Source: Versatilivorator sp963663845 (lineage in GTDB: Bacteria; Acidobacteriota; Terriglobia; Versatilivoradales; Versatilivoraceae). Taken from it: a stretch of 64,000 bases of DNA. The DNA lies in NCBI GenBank assembly GCA_963663845.2, contig OY760650.2, positions 620,001 through 684,000 of the forward strand, read 5' to 3'. A program made the translations under genes and the position numbers. The notes beneath the pieces were generated by a model, which worked only from the letters and a program-made list of their open reading frames with translations, was not told the DNA's origin and searched no databases. This document shows positions 25,949 to 34,701 of this stretch, piece by piece; the stretch's first letter is position 1; every line of letters starts with the position of its first letter.

Positions 25949-27337
25949 CTACAGCTCGCCCTCCCGGTCCAGCATCTTGAGAAGACCCTCGAAGGCATCC
26001 ACCGTCCGCTGCAGGTCCTCGTCGGTATGCACTCCCGAGATCAGGCCCCCGGGCCAGGGCAGGACGTCCACTCCATTGCAGAGCAACCCCGCCCGCGCCT
26101 TGTGCTGAAGCTGGACGGAAGCGGCTCCCCTGAGCTTCCAGGAATCCACCCGACCGGCCATGATATCGGCAGGGGTGACCGGATCGTGGTCGGGATTGGG
26201 AAAGATGTGGAAGGCGGAGAAGTCTCCGTAGACGCACCAGTCGCAACCCAGGCGTTGGGCGACCGAGTTCATTTCCCGGCGCAGGCTGGCTCCGCTGGCA
26301 TTGGCCCGGGCGATCAGATCGGTGGATTGCAGGGTTTTCAAGGTGGCGATGCCGGCGCTGGCGGTGACGGGCGCGGCATTGTAGGTTCCGTAGTGCACCA
26401 CCAGGGGCGGGGCCGGCCCGTTGTCCCCCTCCTGGGGGTCCATGACCTGCATCACCTCGGCCCGTCCGACCAGGGCGGCGCCCGGGTAGCCGCCGCCCAC
26501 GATCTTGGCCAGGGTGGTCAGATCGGGGGTCACGCCGTAGTAGCCCTGGGCCCCGCCCAGGGAACAACGGAACCCCGAGACGACCTCGTCGAAGATCAGC
26601 AGGATGCCCCGCCGGGCGGTCCACTGTCGCAGCTCCGTCAGGAATGCGGGATCGAGCGGCACCTTGCCGAAGGTAGCCCCGGTCGGCTCCAGAATCACCG
26701 CGGCCACGTCCTCACGGTCCCCGCAGATCTCGTCCAGCCCGGTCAGGTCCCCGGGCGGGCACACCAGCACGTTGTCCACGATTTCCTGCAGGATGCCGGC
26801 CGGCGGCTCGGGCCCGACGGATTCCTTGCCAAAGGCCACGTGGTCGTGCCATCCGTGGAAGTGGGTGGCGAAGCGCACCAGCTTGGGCTTGCCGGTATAG
26901 GCCCTGGACACCCTGAGAGCCAGGTGGGTCGCCTCGGTCCCGCTGACCGTAAATCGAACCCGCTCGGCGCTGGGAACCAGGGACTTGATCAGTTCCGCCC
27001 ACTCCAGCTCCAGTTGATGGGAAGACCCGTAGTGCGTCCCCCGGGAGAGCTGTTCCCGCACCGCCTCCTGGACCACGGGATGGTTGTGCCCCAGCATCAG
27101 GGCCCCGTGGCCGCCGAAGTAGTCCACGTACTCGCGCCCGTCCACGTCCCACTTGCGGGAACCCTGAGCCCGTGTGACGAAAACGGGATGAGGCTCCAGC
27201 ACCCGGGCCTGGTGGGTGACGCCGCAGGGGAAGATCTGCTGCGCCCTCTTGTAGAGCTCCGCCGAGGTGGGCGTGGCGTCAATGTAGGACTGGAAGATTT
27301 GCGACGTCGCCTGAATGGTTCCGGTATTCATGGGCAT
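25949..27337 (-). CDS. Class III aminotransferase (glutamate-1-semialdehyde aminomutase-like)
   Basis: PLP-dependent enzyme of 460-462 residues in aminotransferase class III. It shows KWDVDGREYVDYFGGHGALMLGH, the PLP phosphate loop SGTEATHLALR, FHGWHDHV, LIFDEVVSGFR and the Schiff-base lysine in TTLAKIVGGGYPGAALVGR. These patterns fit the HemL-like branch, but the catabolic neighbours (SDR, creatininase, phosphotriesterase-like) make a role in haem synthesis unlikely. Either ATG, 27337 or 27331, can start it. The region upstream (27338-27631) shows no gene and is followed by MITE copy 2. Confidence 0.9.
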   Translation of the reverse strand: MPMNTGTIQATSQIFQSYIDATPTSAELYKRAQQIFPCGVTHQARVLEPHPVFVTRAQGSRKWDVDGREYVDYFGGHGALMLGHNHPVVQEAVREQLSRGTHYGSSHQLELEWAELIKSLVPSAERVRFTVSGTEATHLALRVSRAYTGKPKLVRFATHFHGWHDHVAFGKESVGPEPPAGILQEIVDNVLVCPPGDLTGLDEICGDREDVAAVILEPTGATFGKVPLDPAFLTELRQWTARRGILLIFDEVVSGFRCSLGGAQGYYGVTPDLTTLAKIVGGGYPGAALVGRAEVMQVMDPQEGDNGPAPPLVVHYGTYNAAPVTASAGIATLKTLQSTDLIARANASGASLRREMNSVAQRLGCDWCVYGDFSAFHIFPNPDHDPVTPADIMAGRVDSWKLRGAASVQLQHKARAGLLCNGVDVLPWPGGLISGVHTDEDLQRTVDAFEGLLKMLDREGEL

Positions 27338-27631
27338 TTCACTTGGTAAAAGGGTTCAGTTGAGGAAAAACCTTGGGGCGCCGGGGGACAGAGTCAGGAT
27401 TTGCAGGCGATGGCGCCCACGGCTGCCTGGCCCTTGCGAAGCTTGCGCCGCAGATTGCCGCCGTTGAACATGCCGTCACCTCGCGCCAACCGGGTCTCTG
27501 ACTCTCCCGCCACTTGCGGCAAGCCATGCCGGGTCCATCACGGACTGGTTGGAGAGCCAAGAATAAGGCAAGCGCCGGAGAAGCTCAACTGTTGTTCCCC
27601 CGGGCCTACCGGAAAAGAAAAGGGGGAGGCC

Positions 27632-27879
27632 TATCCCGCATTTCTCACCAGGCCGCTGGAGGCAGGACAAAAGCAGTTTATCTTCAGTGCCTTGATTGGC
27701 TCCATGTCAAGGCCTTGCTGACTACAGACGGCGCTGGGCATGCCCTGGCTTGTCCTTTTCCCTCCAGCGCGCACAGGCTCCCTCGACCGTAGAAACCGCT
27801 ACGCTCTTCGGTCGCGAGCACGCGCTGGAGGAAAAATGCCTGCGCCATGATCATGCCCCCTGGTGAGAAATGCGGGCTA
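27632..27879. mobile_element. 248-bp MITE, copy 2 (inverted relative to copy 1)
   Basis: Same length as the element at 7356-7603 and its reverse complement with roughly 92% identity by eye. The right end (27859-27879) is a perfect copy of the terminal repeat; the left end (27632-27652) differs by one base. TA flanks both ends. Its right-hand TA plus the next base forms the TAG stop (27877-27879) of the SDR gene, the same arrangement as at alr. Confidence 0.85.
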
Positions 27880-28665
27880 TGGAATCCCTCGCCTCCCGCC
27901 CCCGTCCATGTAGAGGGAACTGCCGAAGAGGTAGGAACAGGGCTCCGAAGCCAGGAAAACCACCATGGCGGCGATCTCTTCCGGTTCGGCCAGGCGCCCT
28001 GCCGGCAGCTTCCGCCCGATCTGGGCCAGGACCTCGTCCACGCTGAGACCCTCCTCTACGGCCCTGTCGTGCTGGAGATCCCGGGCTCTCTGGGTCCTGG
28101 TCAGTCCCGGACAGATGGTGTTGACCAGGATCCCATCCCCGGAGACTGCGTCGGAAAGGGCCCGGGTGATGTTCAGGACGGCGACGTTGGACAGGCTCAG
28201 CGGCAGGTTGGCTCGAGTCGGGCTGGTCCCCGCCCCTCCCGCGATGTTGATGATCCGCCCCCACCGGTTCCGCTTCATGTGCGGAATGACCCGTTGGGCC
28301 ATGCGCAGATAGCCGTAGCTCTTCAGGCCCAGCCCTTCGTCGATGACTTCGGTCGAGAGCTCCAGGATGTCAGCCATCCTGGCCGCACCGGCGCAGTTCA
28401 CCAGGATGTCGACCCCGGACCACCGCGCCACCGTCTCATCCACTACCCGGTCGCATCCGTCCGGCGTGGTCAGGTCGCCGGCGACCTCCCACCCTTCGCC
28501 GCCGGCCTGGTCGATCTCCGCCCTGACCTCCTCCAGCAAGGATTGCGTGCGGGCCGTCACACAGACCCGGGCGCCTTCCCGGGCCAGCCCCAGGGCGCAG
28601 CAGCGGCCGATGCCGCGGCTGCCCCCGGTCACGATGGCTCGCTTGCCCTGCAGTCCCAGATCCAT
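27877..28665 (-). CDS. SDR-fold protein lacking the catalytic residues
   Basis: Short-chain dehydrogenase/reductase fold of 262 residues. The cofactor loop TGGSRGIG and the NCAGAA motif are intact, so NAD(P) binding is plausible. In alignment to FabG, however, the catalytic Ser falls on Gly (NIAGGAG), the Tyr of YxxxK on Leu and the Lys on Asn (LSLSN), and the fourth tetrad Asn is also replaced. It may be a non-catalytic or altered-chemistry member. The ATG at 28665 is the start; the stop is formed with the MITE end. It lies 74 bp downstream of a creatininase-family gene. Confidence 0.85.
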   Translation of the reverse strand: MDLGLQGKRAIVTGGSRGIGRCCALGLAREGARVCVTARTQSLLEEVRAEIDQAGGEGWEVAGDLTTPDGCDRVVDETVARWSGVDILVNCAGAARMADILELSTEVIDEGLGLKSYGYLRMAQRVIPHMKRNRWGRIINIAGGAGTSPTRANLPLSLSNVAVLNITRALSDAVSGDGILVNTICPGLTRTQRARDLQHDRAVEEGLSVDEVLAQIGRKLPAGRLAEPEEIAAMVVFLASEPCSYLFGSSLYMDGGGRRGIP

Positions 28666-28739
28666 GGATGCCTCCGGCCCAACCGATCAAACGGCAGGAA
28701 TCGATGGCTTTGTCCGCTGGAGAGCCGCCAGCCCAGCCC

Positions 28740-29741
28740 TCAGGCGGAAGGCCAGGGCCGGCCCGATTCGGTGGCGGCAATCATCTTCTGCAGCTTCTCC
28801 ACGTAATATTCGACCACCCGGGCGATCAGCTTTTCCCCCTTGGCCGCCGTAGCCAGCAGCGATTGCTCCTGGCGGGCTCGATCGGTGGCATTCTCGCCTT
28901 CTTCGTTGATGCGGCCGTCGATGAAGGTACGCCCGTCGATGCGCAGAAAGTGCTCTACTTCGGGGGAGAATCCCGACTCGTAGTCGAGATTGGCGTCGTC
29001 GTACTCCTTCATGCTGACCCGGCGCACCCGGTGGGGATGGGCGGCCAGAGCAATGGAAGTCTCGTACTCCTCGGCATGCGACAGACGTTTCTTGCTTTCC
29101 AGGACCGTCTTGACGAAATCCGGCGGGGTGGGCGCCCAAACGGAGTCCACCTCCATGGTCACCCCGAGCTTGCTGCGCCAGGTCTCTTCCATTTCCTTGA
29201 GCGGCTGCTGGTTCCCTCCGTGGCCGTTGAGCACCAGCAGGGTATGAATCCCGTTGGTCTTCAAGGAGTGGAGCACGTCGAAGATGTAGTCCTGAAAGGT
29301 CTTGCGCCGCAGGGTGATGCTCCCTTTCCGTGACATCCAGTAAGGCGCGTAGCCACAAAAACTGGGTGGAGCCACAATCACCCGCGGGTAGAGTTCCAGG
29401 GCAATCTGCTTGGCGTAGAAGGTGGCGTGGGCGGTATCCTCCACCAGGGCGATGTGCTCGTTGTGCTGCTCGATGGAACCCGCCGGCAGGATGGCCGCCT
29501 GGAGCAGACCGCTTTCCAGCAGCTCCCGGATCTCCTTGCGGGTGTTCTCCCACAGCAGGACCCGGTCGGGATCGATGCTGCGCCTCAGCCGCTCCATGGG
29601 CGCATTTCGGGACGCTGAACCGGATGGCGCCGGCAACGCACCGGCCAGGCTCTCGGCCGCCAATCCCGCGGTGAGCGTCCCGCCCGCCAGTCCGCCGGCG
29701 AGGGACTGCAGCAGACTCCGTCGCGTAATGCCTTGTGTCAT
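28740..29741 (-). CDS. Creatininase-family metallohydrolase with Tat signal
   Basis: Zn-dependent amidohydrolase of the creatininase superfamily, 333 residues. A Tat signal MTQGITRRSLLQSLAGGLAGG is at the start, so it is exported folded. Metal and active-site motifs are AILPAGSIEQHNEHIAL (Glu and His ligands), VEDTAHA and LVLNGHGGNQQPL, and a conserved Glu in HAEEYETSIAL. The substrate is not necessarily creatinine; relatives act on mycofactocin precursors or formamides. It is placed between the phosphotriesterase-like gene (48 bp upstream) and the SDR-like gene. Confidence 0.88.
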   Translation of the reverse strand: MTQGITRRSLLQSLAGGLAGGTLTAGLAAESLAGALPAPSGSASRNAPMERLRRSIDPDRVLLWENTRKEIRELLESGLLQAAILPAGSIEQHNEHIALVEDTAHATFYAKQIALELYPRVIVAPPSFCGYAPYWMSRKGSITLRRKTFQDYIFDVLHSLKTNGIHTLLVLNGHGGNQQPLKEMEETWRSKLGVTMEVDSVWAPTPPDFVKTVLESKKRLSHAEEYETSIALAAHPHRVRRVSMKEYDDANLDYESGFSPEVEHFLRIDGRTFIDGRINEEGENATDRARQEQSLLATAAKGEKLIARVVEYYVEKLQKMIAATESGRPWPSA

Positions 29742-29789
29742 GGGTTTCCTCCTCTTTTTTCCCTCGATTGATCCCCGAGGCAGGACCCG

Positions 29790-30947
29790 CTAGAACGCCA
29801 GAACTCTGCCCGGATTTTCAACCAGGATGGTTCGGATCCGGCTCCGGGAGACACCCAGTTGTTCCAGCGAAGCCGCCAACTTTGTGGTCACGATGGTGAA
29901 GTCCGCCCGATTCTCTCTCCAACCCTGGCTGTCCTTGGTTTCCGCAGAAAACGCCCGGTAAAAGTAGGGGACGTGGTCGTGGCTGACCAGAATCTGCCGC
30001 TCAAAGCCGCCCGCCGCCAGGTTTTGTATCAGGCGGGCCTGCTTGTCGCATTGGTAGTTCCCGGCGCCGACCCGATCGAACTGCAGGTAGCAGCCCAGCT
30101 TTGCAATCTCCCGGTGGTAGTCGCCGGCCTCGGCGTTCTTGCCGTCGTCCATGTGGCCCTGGTGGCCGATGATCACGCGCCCGGGAGCGGCGCCCGATTC
30201 CAGCAGCAGCCTGGCCTGCTCCAGTCCGCCCCCGTTGGTGGTGTGGGTGGTGATGGGGCAGCCGGTACGCCGGCTGGCCATGGCCGCGGCAATGTGAACC
30301 GCTTTCTCGCTGGGGCGCATCAACGCGCTGGTCCCGACCTTGATGGCTCCCGCCCGAATGGTGGTGAACCGCTCTCCCCTGCCGCCGCGAGGATCTTCCA
30401 TCCCCTCGGTGATCTCCCGGACGAACAGGTCGGCCATCTTGTCGGCGCCGTCGGGCTCGATCCCCAGCCGTAGGGCCCAGGGATGCTGCGGGGCCAGAGC
30501 CTCGCACCAGAATCCGGTGGAGGCAATGATATGCACCTTGGTCCGCCTGGCCAGATCCACCAGCAGTTGCGGATAGCGGCCCACCCGGATGGGAGTGCAT
30601 TCCACGATGGCTCCGGGACCGTCTTCGGGGGAGAGCGATCGGTGAAAGGCGTTCAACATTCCCGAGGTTTCAGTCAGCATTCTCTCGCGCAGAGAGTCCA
30701 GGGGAGCCGCCGGGGTCGCATAGAGCTCCGACCAGTCCACCGAGGGCGCATGTTCGTGCATGAGGGTCGCGCCCAGGCCCTGGGGGCCGACCGGACCGAG
30801 CACCGTCTGCACGGCCGCGGGCCTGTCGGGTTTTTCGGGCGGCCTGCAGGCCCCGAGCTGCAGGGCCGTCCAGGCGGCCGCGGCCGAACCGGCCAGGAAC
30901 TGCCGCCGGCTGAGCCTGCGCCGATCCAAGAAAGGAACCGATTCCAT
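29790..30947 (-). CDS. Phosphotriesterase-family amidohydrolase, Tat lipoprotein
   Basis: Binuclear-metal TIM-barrel hydrolase, about 385 residues, of the phosphotriesterase/lactonase family. RRQFL (residues 14-18) followed by LGAC with Cys34 indicates a Tat-exported lipoprotein. Metal ligands are His64 and His66 in MHEHAPS, the Lys in AIKVGTSA, His in PITTHTTNGG, His in VIIGHQGHMDD and Asp in LVSHDHVPY. The ATG at 30947 lies five bases after the stop of the PIN-domain toxin gene, so it may be read from the antitoxin promoter. A lactonase function is more likely than organophosphate hydrolysis. Confidence 0.9.
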   Translation of the reverse strand: MESVPFLDRRRLSRRQFLAGSAAAAWTALQLGACRPPEKPDRPAAVQTVLGPVGPQGLGATLMHEHAPSVDWSELYATPAAPLDSLRERMLTETSGMLNAFHRSLSPEDGPGAIVECTPIRVGRYPQLLVDLARRTKVHIIASTGFWCEALAPQHPWALRLGIEPDGADKMADLFVREITEGMEDPRGGRGERFTTIRAGAIKVGTSALMRPSEKAVHIAAAMASRRTGCPITTHTTNGGGLEQARLLLESGAAPGRVIIGHQGHMDDGKNAEAGDYHREIAKLGCYLQFDRVGAGNYQCDKQARLIQNLAAGGFERQILVSHDHVPYFYRAFSAETKDSQGWRENRADFTIVTTKLAASLEQLGVSRSRIRTILVENPGRVLAF

Positions 30948-30952
30948 TTCCG

Positions 30953-31381
30953 TCAATTCTCGGTAGCCGCCCAGGGATCGACAACGTCGACTCCCGTGCC
31001 GCTGAAATGCCGCACGTTGCGCGTGACCAGGACCGCACCACGGGAACGGCATATGGCCGCGATCTGGCAGTCGGCCTCGCCGATCGGCCGACCCGCTTGG
31101 CGGCGCTCGGCCGCGATCTCCGCGTAGGCTCGAGCTGCATTGCTGTCGAACGGGAGAATCCGCTCTCTGAAACCCTGGTCGAGCCAACGGGTCATGGCAG
31201 CTTCCAGCCCGTTTCGTCGCTTGCCTGCCGGCATGATGGCGACGCCGTAGCGCAATTCCGCTTCGCTCACCGCCGTGAGGTACATCTCCTGTGCGTCGCG
31301 TTCGGCAATCCAGGCCGCCACGGCCGGCTCCGGCTCCGGACGCATGAGTTCGGATGCCACATTCGTGTCTATGGCGAACAT
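30953..31381 (-). CDS. PIN-domain ribonuclease toxin (FitB/VapC type)
   Basis: 142-residue PIN-domain endoribonuclease. Acidic residues expected for metal binding are visible in FAIDTNVASEL, VSEAELRYG and IGEADCQIAA, followed by VLVTRNVRHF and the FitB-like ending TGVDVVDPW. The aspartate often found after TRN is replaced by His, as in some FitB proteins. It starts at the ATG at 31381, nine bases after the antitoxin stop. It would be active as a toxin when freed from its partner. It abuts a phosphotriesterase-like gene. Confidence 0.9.
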   Translation of the reverse strand: MFAIDTNVASELMRPEPEPAVAAWIAERDAQEMYLTAVSEAELRYGVAIMPAGKRRNGLEAAMTRWLDQGFRERILPFDSNAARAYAEIAAERRQAGRPIGEADCQIAAICRSRGAVLVTRNVRHFSGTGVDVVDPWAATEN

Positions 31382-31390
31382 GTCTACCGT

Positions 31391-31636
31391 TCAGGAAAAA
31401 TCCGGAGGCTCGCGCATCGGGCCACGCGGGGGAAGCTCGAGTTCAACGCCGCCAAGGGGCGCAAAGCACTCGCGGGTGAACTTCGCCAGATTCCGGGGAC
31501 CGGTTCGCCCACCATTCACGGCGTCGCGCAGGATGATTCGCACCTCTTCCTCCATCGAACGGTGATTCTCGGCGGCGCGCACGCGAAGCCGCGTCTTCAC
31601 GTCGTCGTCGAGATTTCGGATCGTGATGCTCGCCAT
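31391..31636 (-). CDS. FitA/VapB-type ribbon-helix-helix antitoxin
   Basis: 81-residue DNA-binding antitoxin. The ribbon strand is MASITIRNLDDDVKTRLRVRA, followed by the helix segment NHRSMEEEVRIILRDAV typical of FitA. The C-terminal tail (residues 45-81) is the expected toxin-binding part, with an acidic/proline-rich stretch ending PPDFS. It precedes the toxin gene by nine bases, and a palindrome at 31673-31687 just upstream is a likely operator for autorepression. Confidence 0.9.
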   Translation of the reverse strand: MASITIRNLDDDVKTRLRVRAAENHRSMEEEVRIILRDAVNGGRTGPRNLAKFTRECFAPLGGVELELPPRGPMREPPDFS

Positions 31637-31672
31637 TGTCGCACCTCCCTGTTTGAAGCAAGCCTATACGAC

Positions 31673-31687
31673 GATTGCGTTGCAATC
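31673..31687. promoter_or_regulatory. Putative operator of the fitAB-like operon
   Basis: GATTGC and GCAATC form a perfect 6-bp inverted repeat around GTT, 36 bp upstream of the antitoxin start codon. Ribbon-helix-helix antitoxins bind such palindromes; the assignment is by position. Confidence 0.5.
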
Positions 31688-31820
31688 AAGGCCGTCTCCA
31701 CTGCATCCATGCCCAAACGTTGGAATGCAGGGGCAACTCGAACGCCACTTGGCCTTCAAGGATATCTGCAACTTTGGGTAAGCTACAGGCAGGCCAGGAA
31801 ATCGGGTTCCGCATAGGCCC

Positions 31821-34178
31821 CTACTCCCCTGCCGGCAGGTAAGCCCCGTCGCCGCTCCGTTCTCCGGGGGCTCCGCCGTCGTTGACCACGCCGTAGGCCA
31901 GGAACGGATTCTCCCCCGACACCTTCTCGATGCGGACATACCCCTGCTTCGTGGCCGGGTTGGCTCTCAGCAGAATCCCGTCGATCTGATGCCAGCCCCG
32001 GGCCGGGACCGGCCCGGTCACCACCGTCTCCACCAGCATCCCCGTCTCCCCATTGTAGATCTGCAGATGGAAGATGCTCGGGCTGTCATCGACTTCGCCG
32101 GTGTTGACCAGCGCCAGGTTGCTGCGGTTCTCCTGGTTCTGCTGCAGCCCATCCACCCAGGCTTCTTGCGCGAAGCCCTCTCCTGCCGGGACCGCGTTGT
32201 AGAAGACGCTGTAGGTTCCACCGCCTCCCTCCGAGCCCGTCCGGGCTCCGATCACGATCCCGCTCAGGTCTCCCGCTTCCGCCGCGACGAACAAGGGTCC
32301 CAGGTAGAAGCCCCGGCTCGCGCCCAGCTTCGCCATCTCCTGTCGGCGCAACGCCTCCACCAGTTCGGGAACGATCCTTTGCTCGCCGGCGTCCAACTCC
32401 ATCCGGAAGCCCACCACCTTCCCGTCCCCCTCGATATGCTCCGATACAAACTCGAAGTCCAGCACCCTGGGCTCCTCGGAGAAGTTCGTCACCGTCAGCT
32501 CGCTGGCAAAATCTCTCGTCTCCACGATCACCGGCAGGGTCTGGGCCATCGTGCCCGCCAGGGAACCGGCCGTCACCGGAAAGACGAACGACCCGTCCGA
32601 GTTGGCCTGGTCGTTGATCACGCCGTAGGCATAGAAGTGCGCCTCTCCCTCCACCCGCTCCACCTTGACGTAGCCGTTCTCCACCCCGCCCGGCAGCCCC
32701 GAGTACTGGTGAAACCCTCCTGGCCCCAGCCTGACGTCTTCGAGAACTCGGGGCTCGCTGTCCCCCGCCTTCCCCGAATAGACCGTGGTCCTCAGCGTGA
32801 TGGCCCCCTCTCCCACGGTCCCCATGTTCTGGAAGGCGACGTTGGAGCGGTCCCGGCTATTTTGCCTGAGCCCGCACAGGTAGACCGGCTCGCTGAAACC
32901 CTCTTCTTCCGCCACCCCCGGGTAGGCCAGCCCCGCTCGCCCGTCAGGCGCCAGCGTGGTGGTCCGCACCACGGCCTCCACCTCGGCCCCCGGCGGAACC
33001 TCCACCCTCAAGGTCCCGATCCGGCTCCCCGTCCCGGGAATCGGTATCCCCCGGCCCGCCAGGTAGGCGAGGGCGTCGGTTGCGATCTTCTGCCTGCCCG
33101 CGGGGAGAAGGTCGGAAGCCGTTCCGCTTCCTCCTCCCGCCTTGGCCGTGTAGGTGAAGTCAAGCTTGACCTCCTCCTCTCCCCGGTTGGTCAGGGTCAA
33201 CTCCGAGGTGAAAAAGGACTGGTTCCGCCCTGCCGAGGAGAGGATCACCGGGACGAACAGAGACCCTTCCGCCGGACCATCTCCCACTTCGTCCGCGGCG
33301 ATCCCGAGAAGAGTGAAGGTCAGGCTGGCGATGGGCTCGTTCGAGAACTTGCCCCTTCCCCGAATGCTGGTGATGACCCCCTGCGGCCTGGTGGCCGGGT
33401 TCGACAGTGAAAACTCGGCGCCGTCCTCGGTTCCGGCGTCCCACGGGTAGAGGTTGATCGTGCGCGACGCCATCCATTCCCCCTGCTCATCCAGAAGCGA
33501 CAGTCCGGAGACCCCCACGAACCAGTCCGGGCTGGGAGCGATCATGGCGAGCAGGGTGACCCGGGGATGATCGGTGGTGAGCGTGACGCTGTCGATGGTG
33601 GACGAACCGGTGGGACCGGTATTGCCGCCGCCCAGCAGGACGGCGAGCGCATCGGGCCCGGCTGCCCTGACCTCGCTGGCCAGGGTGCTCGTTCCACCCA
33701 GTTCCGCCATGAACTCGACCCCGGGAGTGGCCCTGCCGCCATCTCTCAGAAAGGTCACGCCGGAGTTGTGCACGCCTCCGATCAGCCTTGTGAAATGCGC
33801 GCCGCCCGGAAGCCCGCCGGAGGTGACGGCAGTGGTCCATAGCCCCCGGAAGGTCAGGCTGTAGGTGGCCTCCGAGTGAACCTCAACCGGCGGATCGCTC
33901 TCCGGCGGATCCAGCCACATACTGAAACGCGCATCGGAGTGGCCCACATCCCTAATCGCCGCCTTGGAGTCGAACGGATCCAGGACTCCCTGGCATAGGG
34001 ATGCAACCAGCGCCAGGGCAAGGATGGAGACGGCTCGCCGAAGCCGACCGCCCCCGACCCATCGGCAAGACCAGAATCTGGAAAGCCGGAGCCGGAGGGC
34101 AGGCTGAGACACTCCGGGTCGGATTCCGTAGCCGGAACGCTGTGCTGGAGAGCCCTGAAACTCGTTTTTTCCGTCCAT
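31821..34178 (-). CDS. Exported spondin_N-domain protein with two duplicated C-terminal modules
   Basis: About 785 residues. After a basic N-terminus a hydrophobic segment (AVSILALALVASLCQ) acts as signal or anchor. Residues roughly 80-275 match spondin_N: YSLTFRGLW, GAHFTRLIGGVHNS, PSPDWFVGVSGLSLL and LYPWDAGTEDGAEF, a domain of secreted or adhesive proteins. The rest contains two related modules of about 210 residues, each with SELT(L/V)TN, a PG(V)AEEEGF/AVPAGEGF segment, GLRQNSRDRSNVAF or GLQQNQENRSNLAL, and a closing FxAYGVxND. ATG 34178 is the first ATG; TTG 34226 is possible. It is probably an outer-surface protein; its partner is unknown. Confidence 0.78.
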   Translation of the reverse strand: MDGKNEFQGSPAQRSGYGIRPGVSQPALRLRLSRFWSCRWVGGGRLRRAVSILALALVASLCQGVLDPFDSKAAIRDVGHSDARFSMWLDPPESDPPVEVHSEATYSLTFRGLWTTAVTSGGLPGGAHFTRLIGGVHNSGVTFLRDGGRATPGVEFMAELGGTSTLASEVRAAGPDALAVLLGGGNTGPTGSSTIDSVTLTTDHPRVTLLAMIAPSPDWFVGVSGLSLLDEQGEWMASRTINLYPWDAGTEDGAEFSLSNPATRPQGVITSIRGRGKFSNEPIASLTFTLLGIAADEVGDGPAEGSLFVPVILSSAGRNQSFFTSELTLTNRGEEEVKLDFTYTAKAGGGSGTASDLLPAGRQKIATDALAYLAGRGIPIPGTGSRIGTLRVEVPPGAEVEAVVRTTTLAPDGRAGLAYPGVAEEEGFSEPVYLCGLRQNSRDRSNVAFQNMGTVGEGAITLRTTVYSGKAGDSEPRVLEDVRLGPGGFHQYSGLPGGVENGYVKVERVEGEAHFYAYGVINDQANSDGSFVFPVTAGSLAGTMAQTLPVIVETRDFASELTVTNFSEEPRVLDFEFVSEHIEGDGKVVGFRMELDAGEQRIVPELVEALRRQEMAKLGASRGFYLGPLFVAAEAGDLSGIVIGARTGSEGGGGTYSVFYNAVPAGEGFAQEAWVDGLQQNQENRSNLALVNTGEVDDSPSIFHLQIYNGETGMLVETVVTGPVPARGWHQIDGILLRANPATKQGYVRIEKVSGENPFLAYGVVNDGGAPGERSGDGAYLPAGE

Positions 34179-34332
34179 GGTCAATCCCGATCTCCCGAGT
34201 CGAAGCAACGTTGCCGAATGAATCAAGCACTGCGAATTTCAAATCCCGGATCTGGGCGATGGTCCGCAGGCATTTTATCGTGCTTTTCCGAGGCAGGGGA
34301 GGGCACGCGGTCAGAAATGCAGGTTCGGGAGG

Positions 34333-34701
34333 TCAAAAAGAATCGTCGGGGTACAGTTGCGCCTGCCAGGGCGGCAAATTGACATCGATGGGAACATCAT
34401 CCGGATGGTAGTGTTCCACCAAGGGTTCCAGGATATCCACCAGGTATCGCGCTACCCCGTTTCTGTAGCGCTGGTCGACGACCGCCCAAGTGACGTAGAG
34501 GCGTTTGTTGGCCACGTACTTCAAGATCTGAGGATCTTTTCTGTGCCTTGAGAATCTCTCCTCGAAATCTCCTTGGCCGACGAAAACCACGCCTTTCCCG
34601 GACCAGATAACGTAGACGCCGCCCCTGCCGGAACTCCAGCCGAGCTTGACGATTCTCAAGTCGCACCAGCCGTTTTCGCAGATTCTCCATTCGAGTTCCA
34701 T
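34333..34701 (-). CDS. Small GIY-YIG-like protein
   Basis: 122 residues starting at the ATG at 34701. The pattern GGVYVIWSGKGVVFVGQGD-FEERFSRHRKD resembles the GIY-YIG nuclease core: a GVY strand, a VGQG in the place of YIG, then an Arg and His-containing helix. The closing region LVEHYHPDDVPIDVNLP is typical of small GIY-YIG proteins that end near an Asn-Leu-Pro segment. Catalytic competence is uncertain because the second Tyr is replaced by Val. It is an orphan gene in an accessory region and may be horizontally acquired. Confidence 0.6.
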   Translation of the reverse strand: MELEWRICENGWCDLRIVKLGWSSGRGGVYVIWSGKGVVFVGQGDFEERFSRHRKDPQILKYVANKRLYVTWAVVDQRYRNGVARYLVDILEPLVEHYHPDDVPIDVNLPPWQAQLYPDDSF

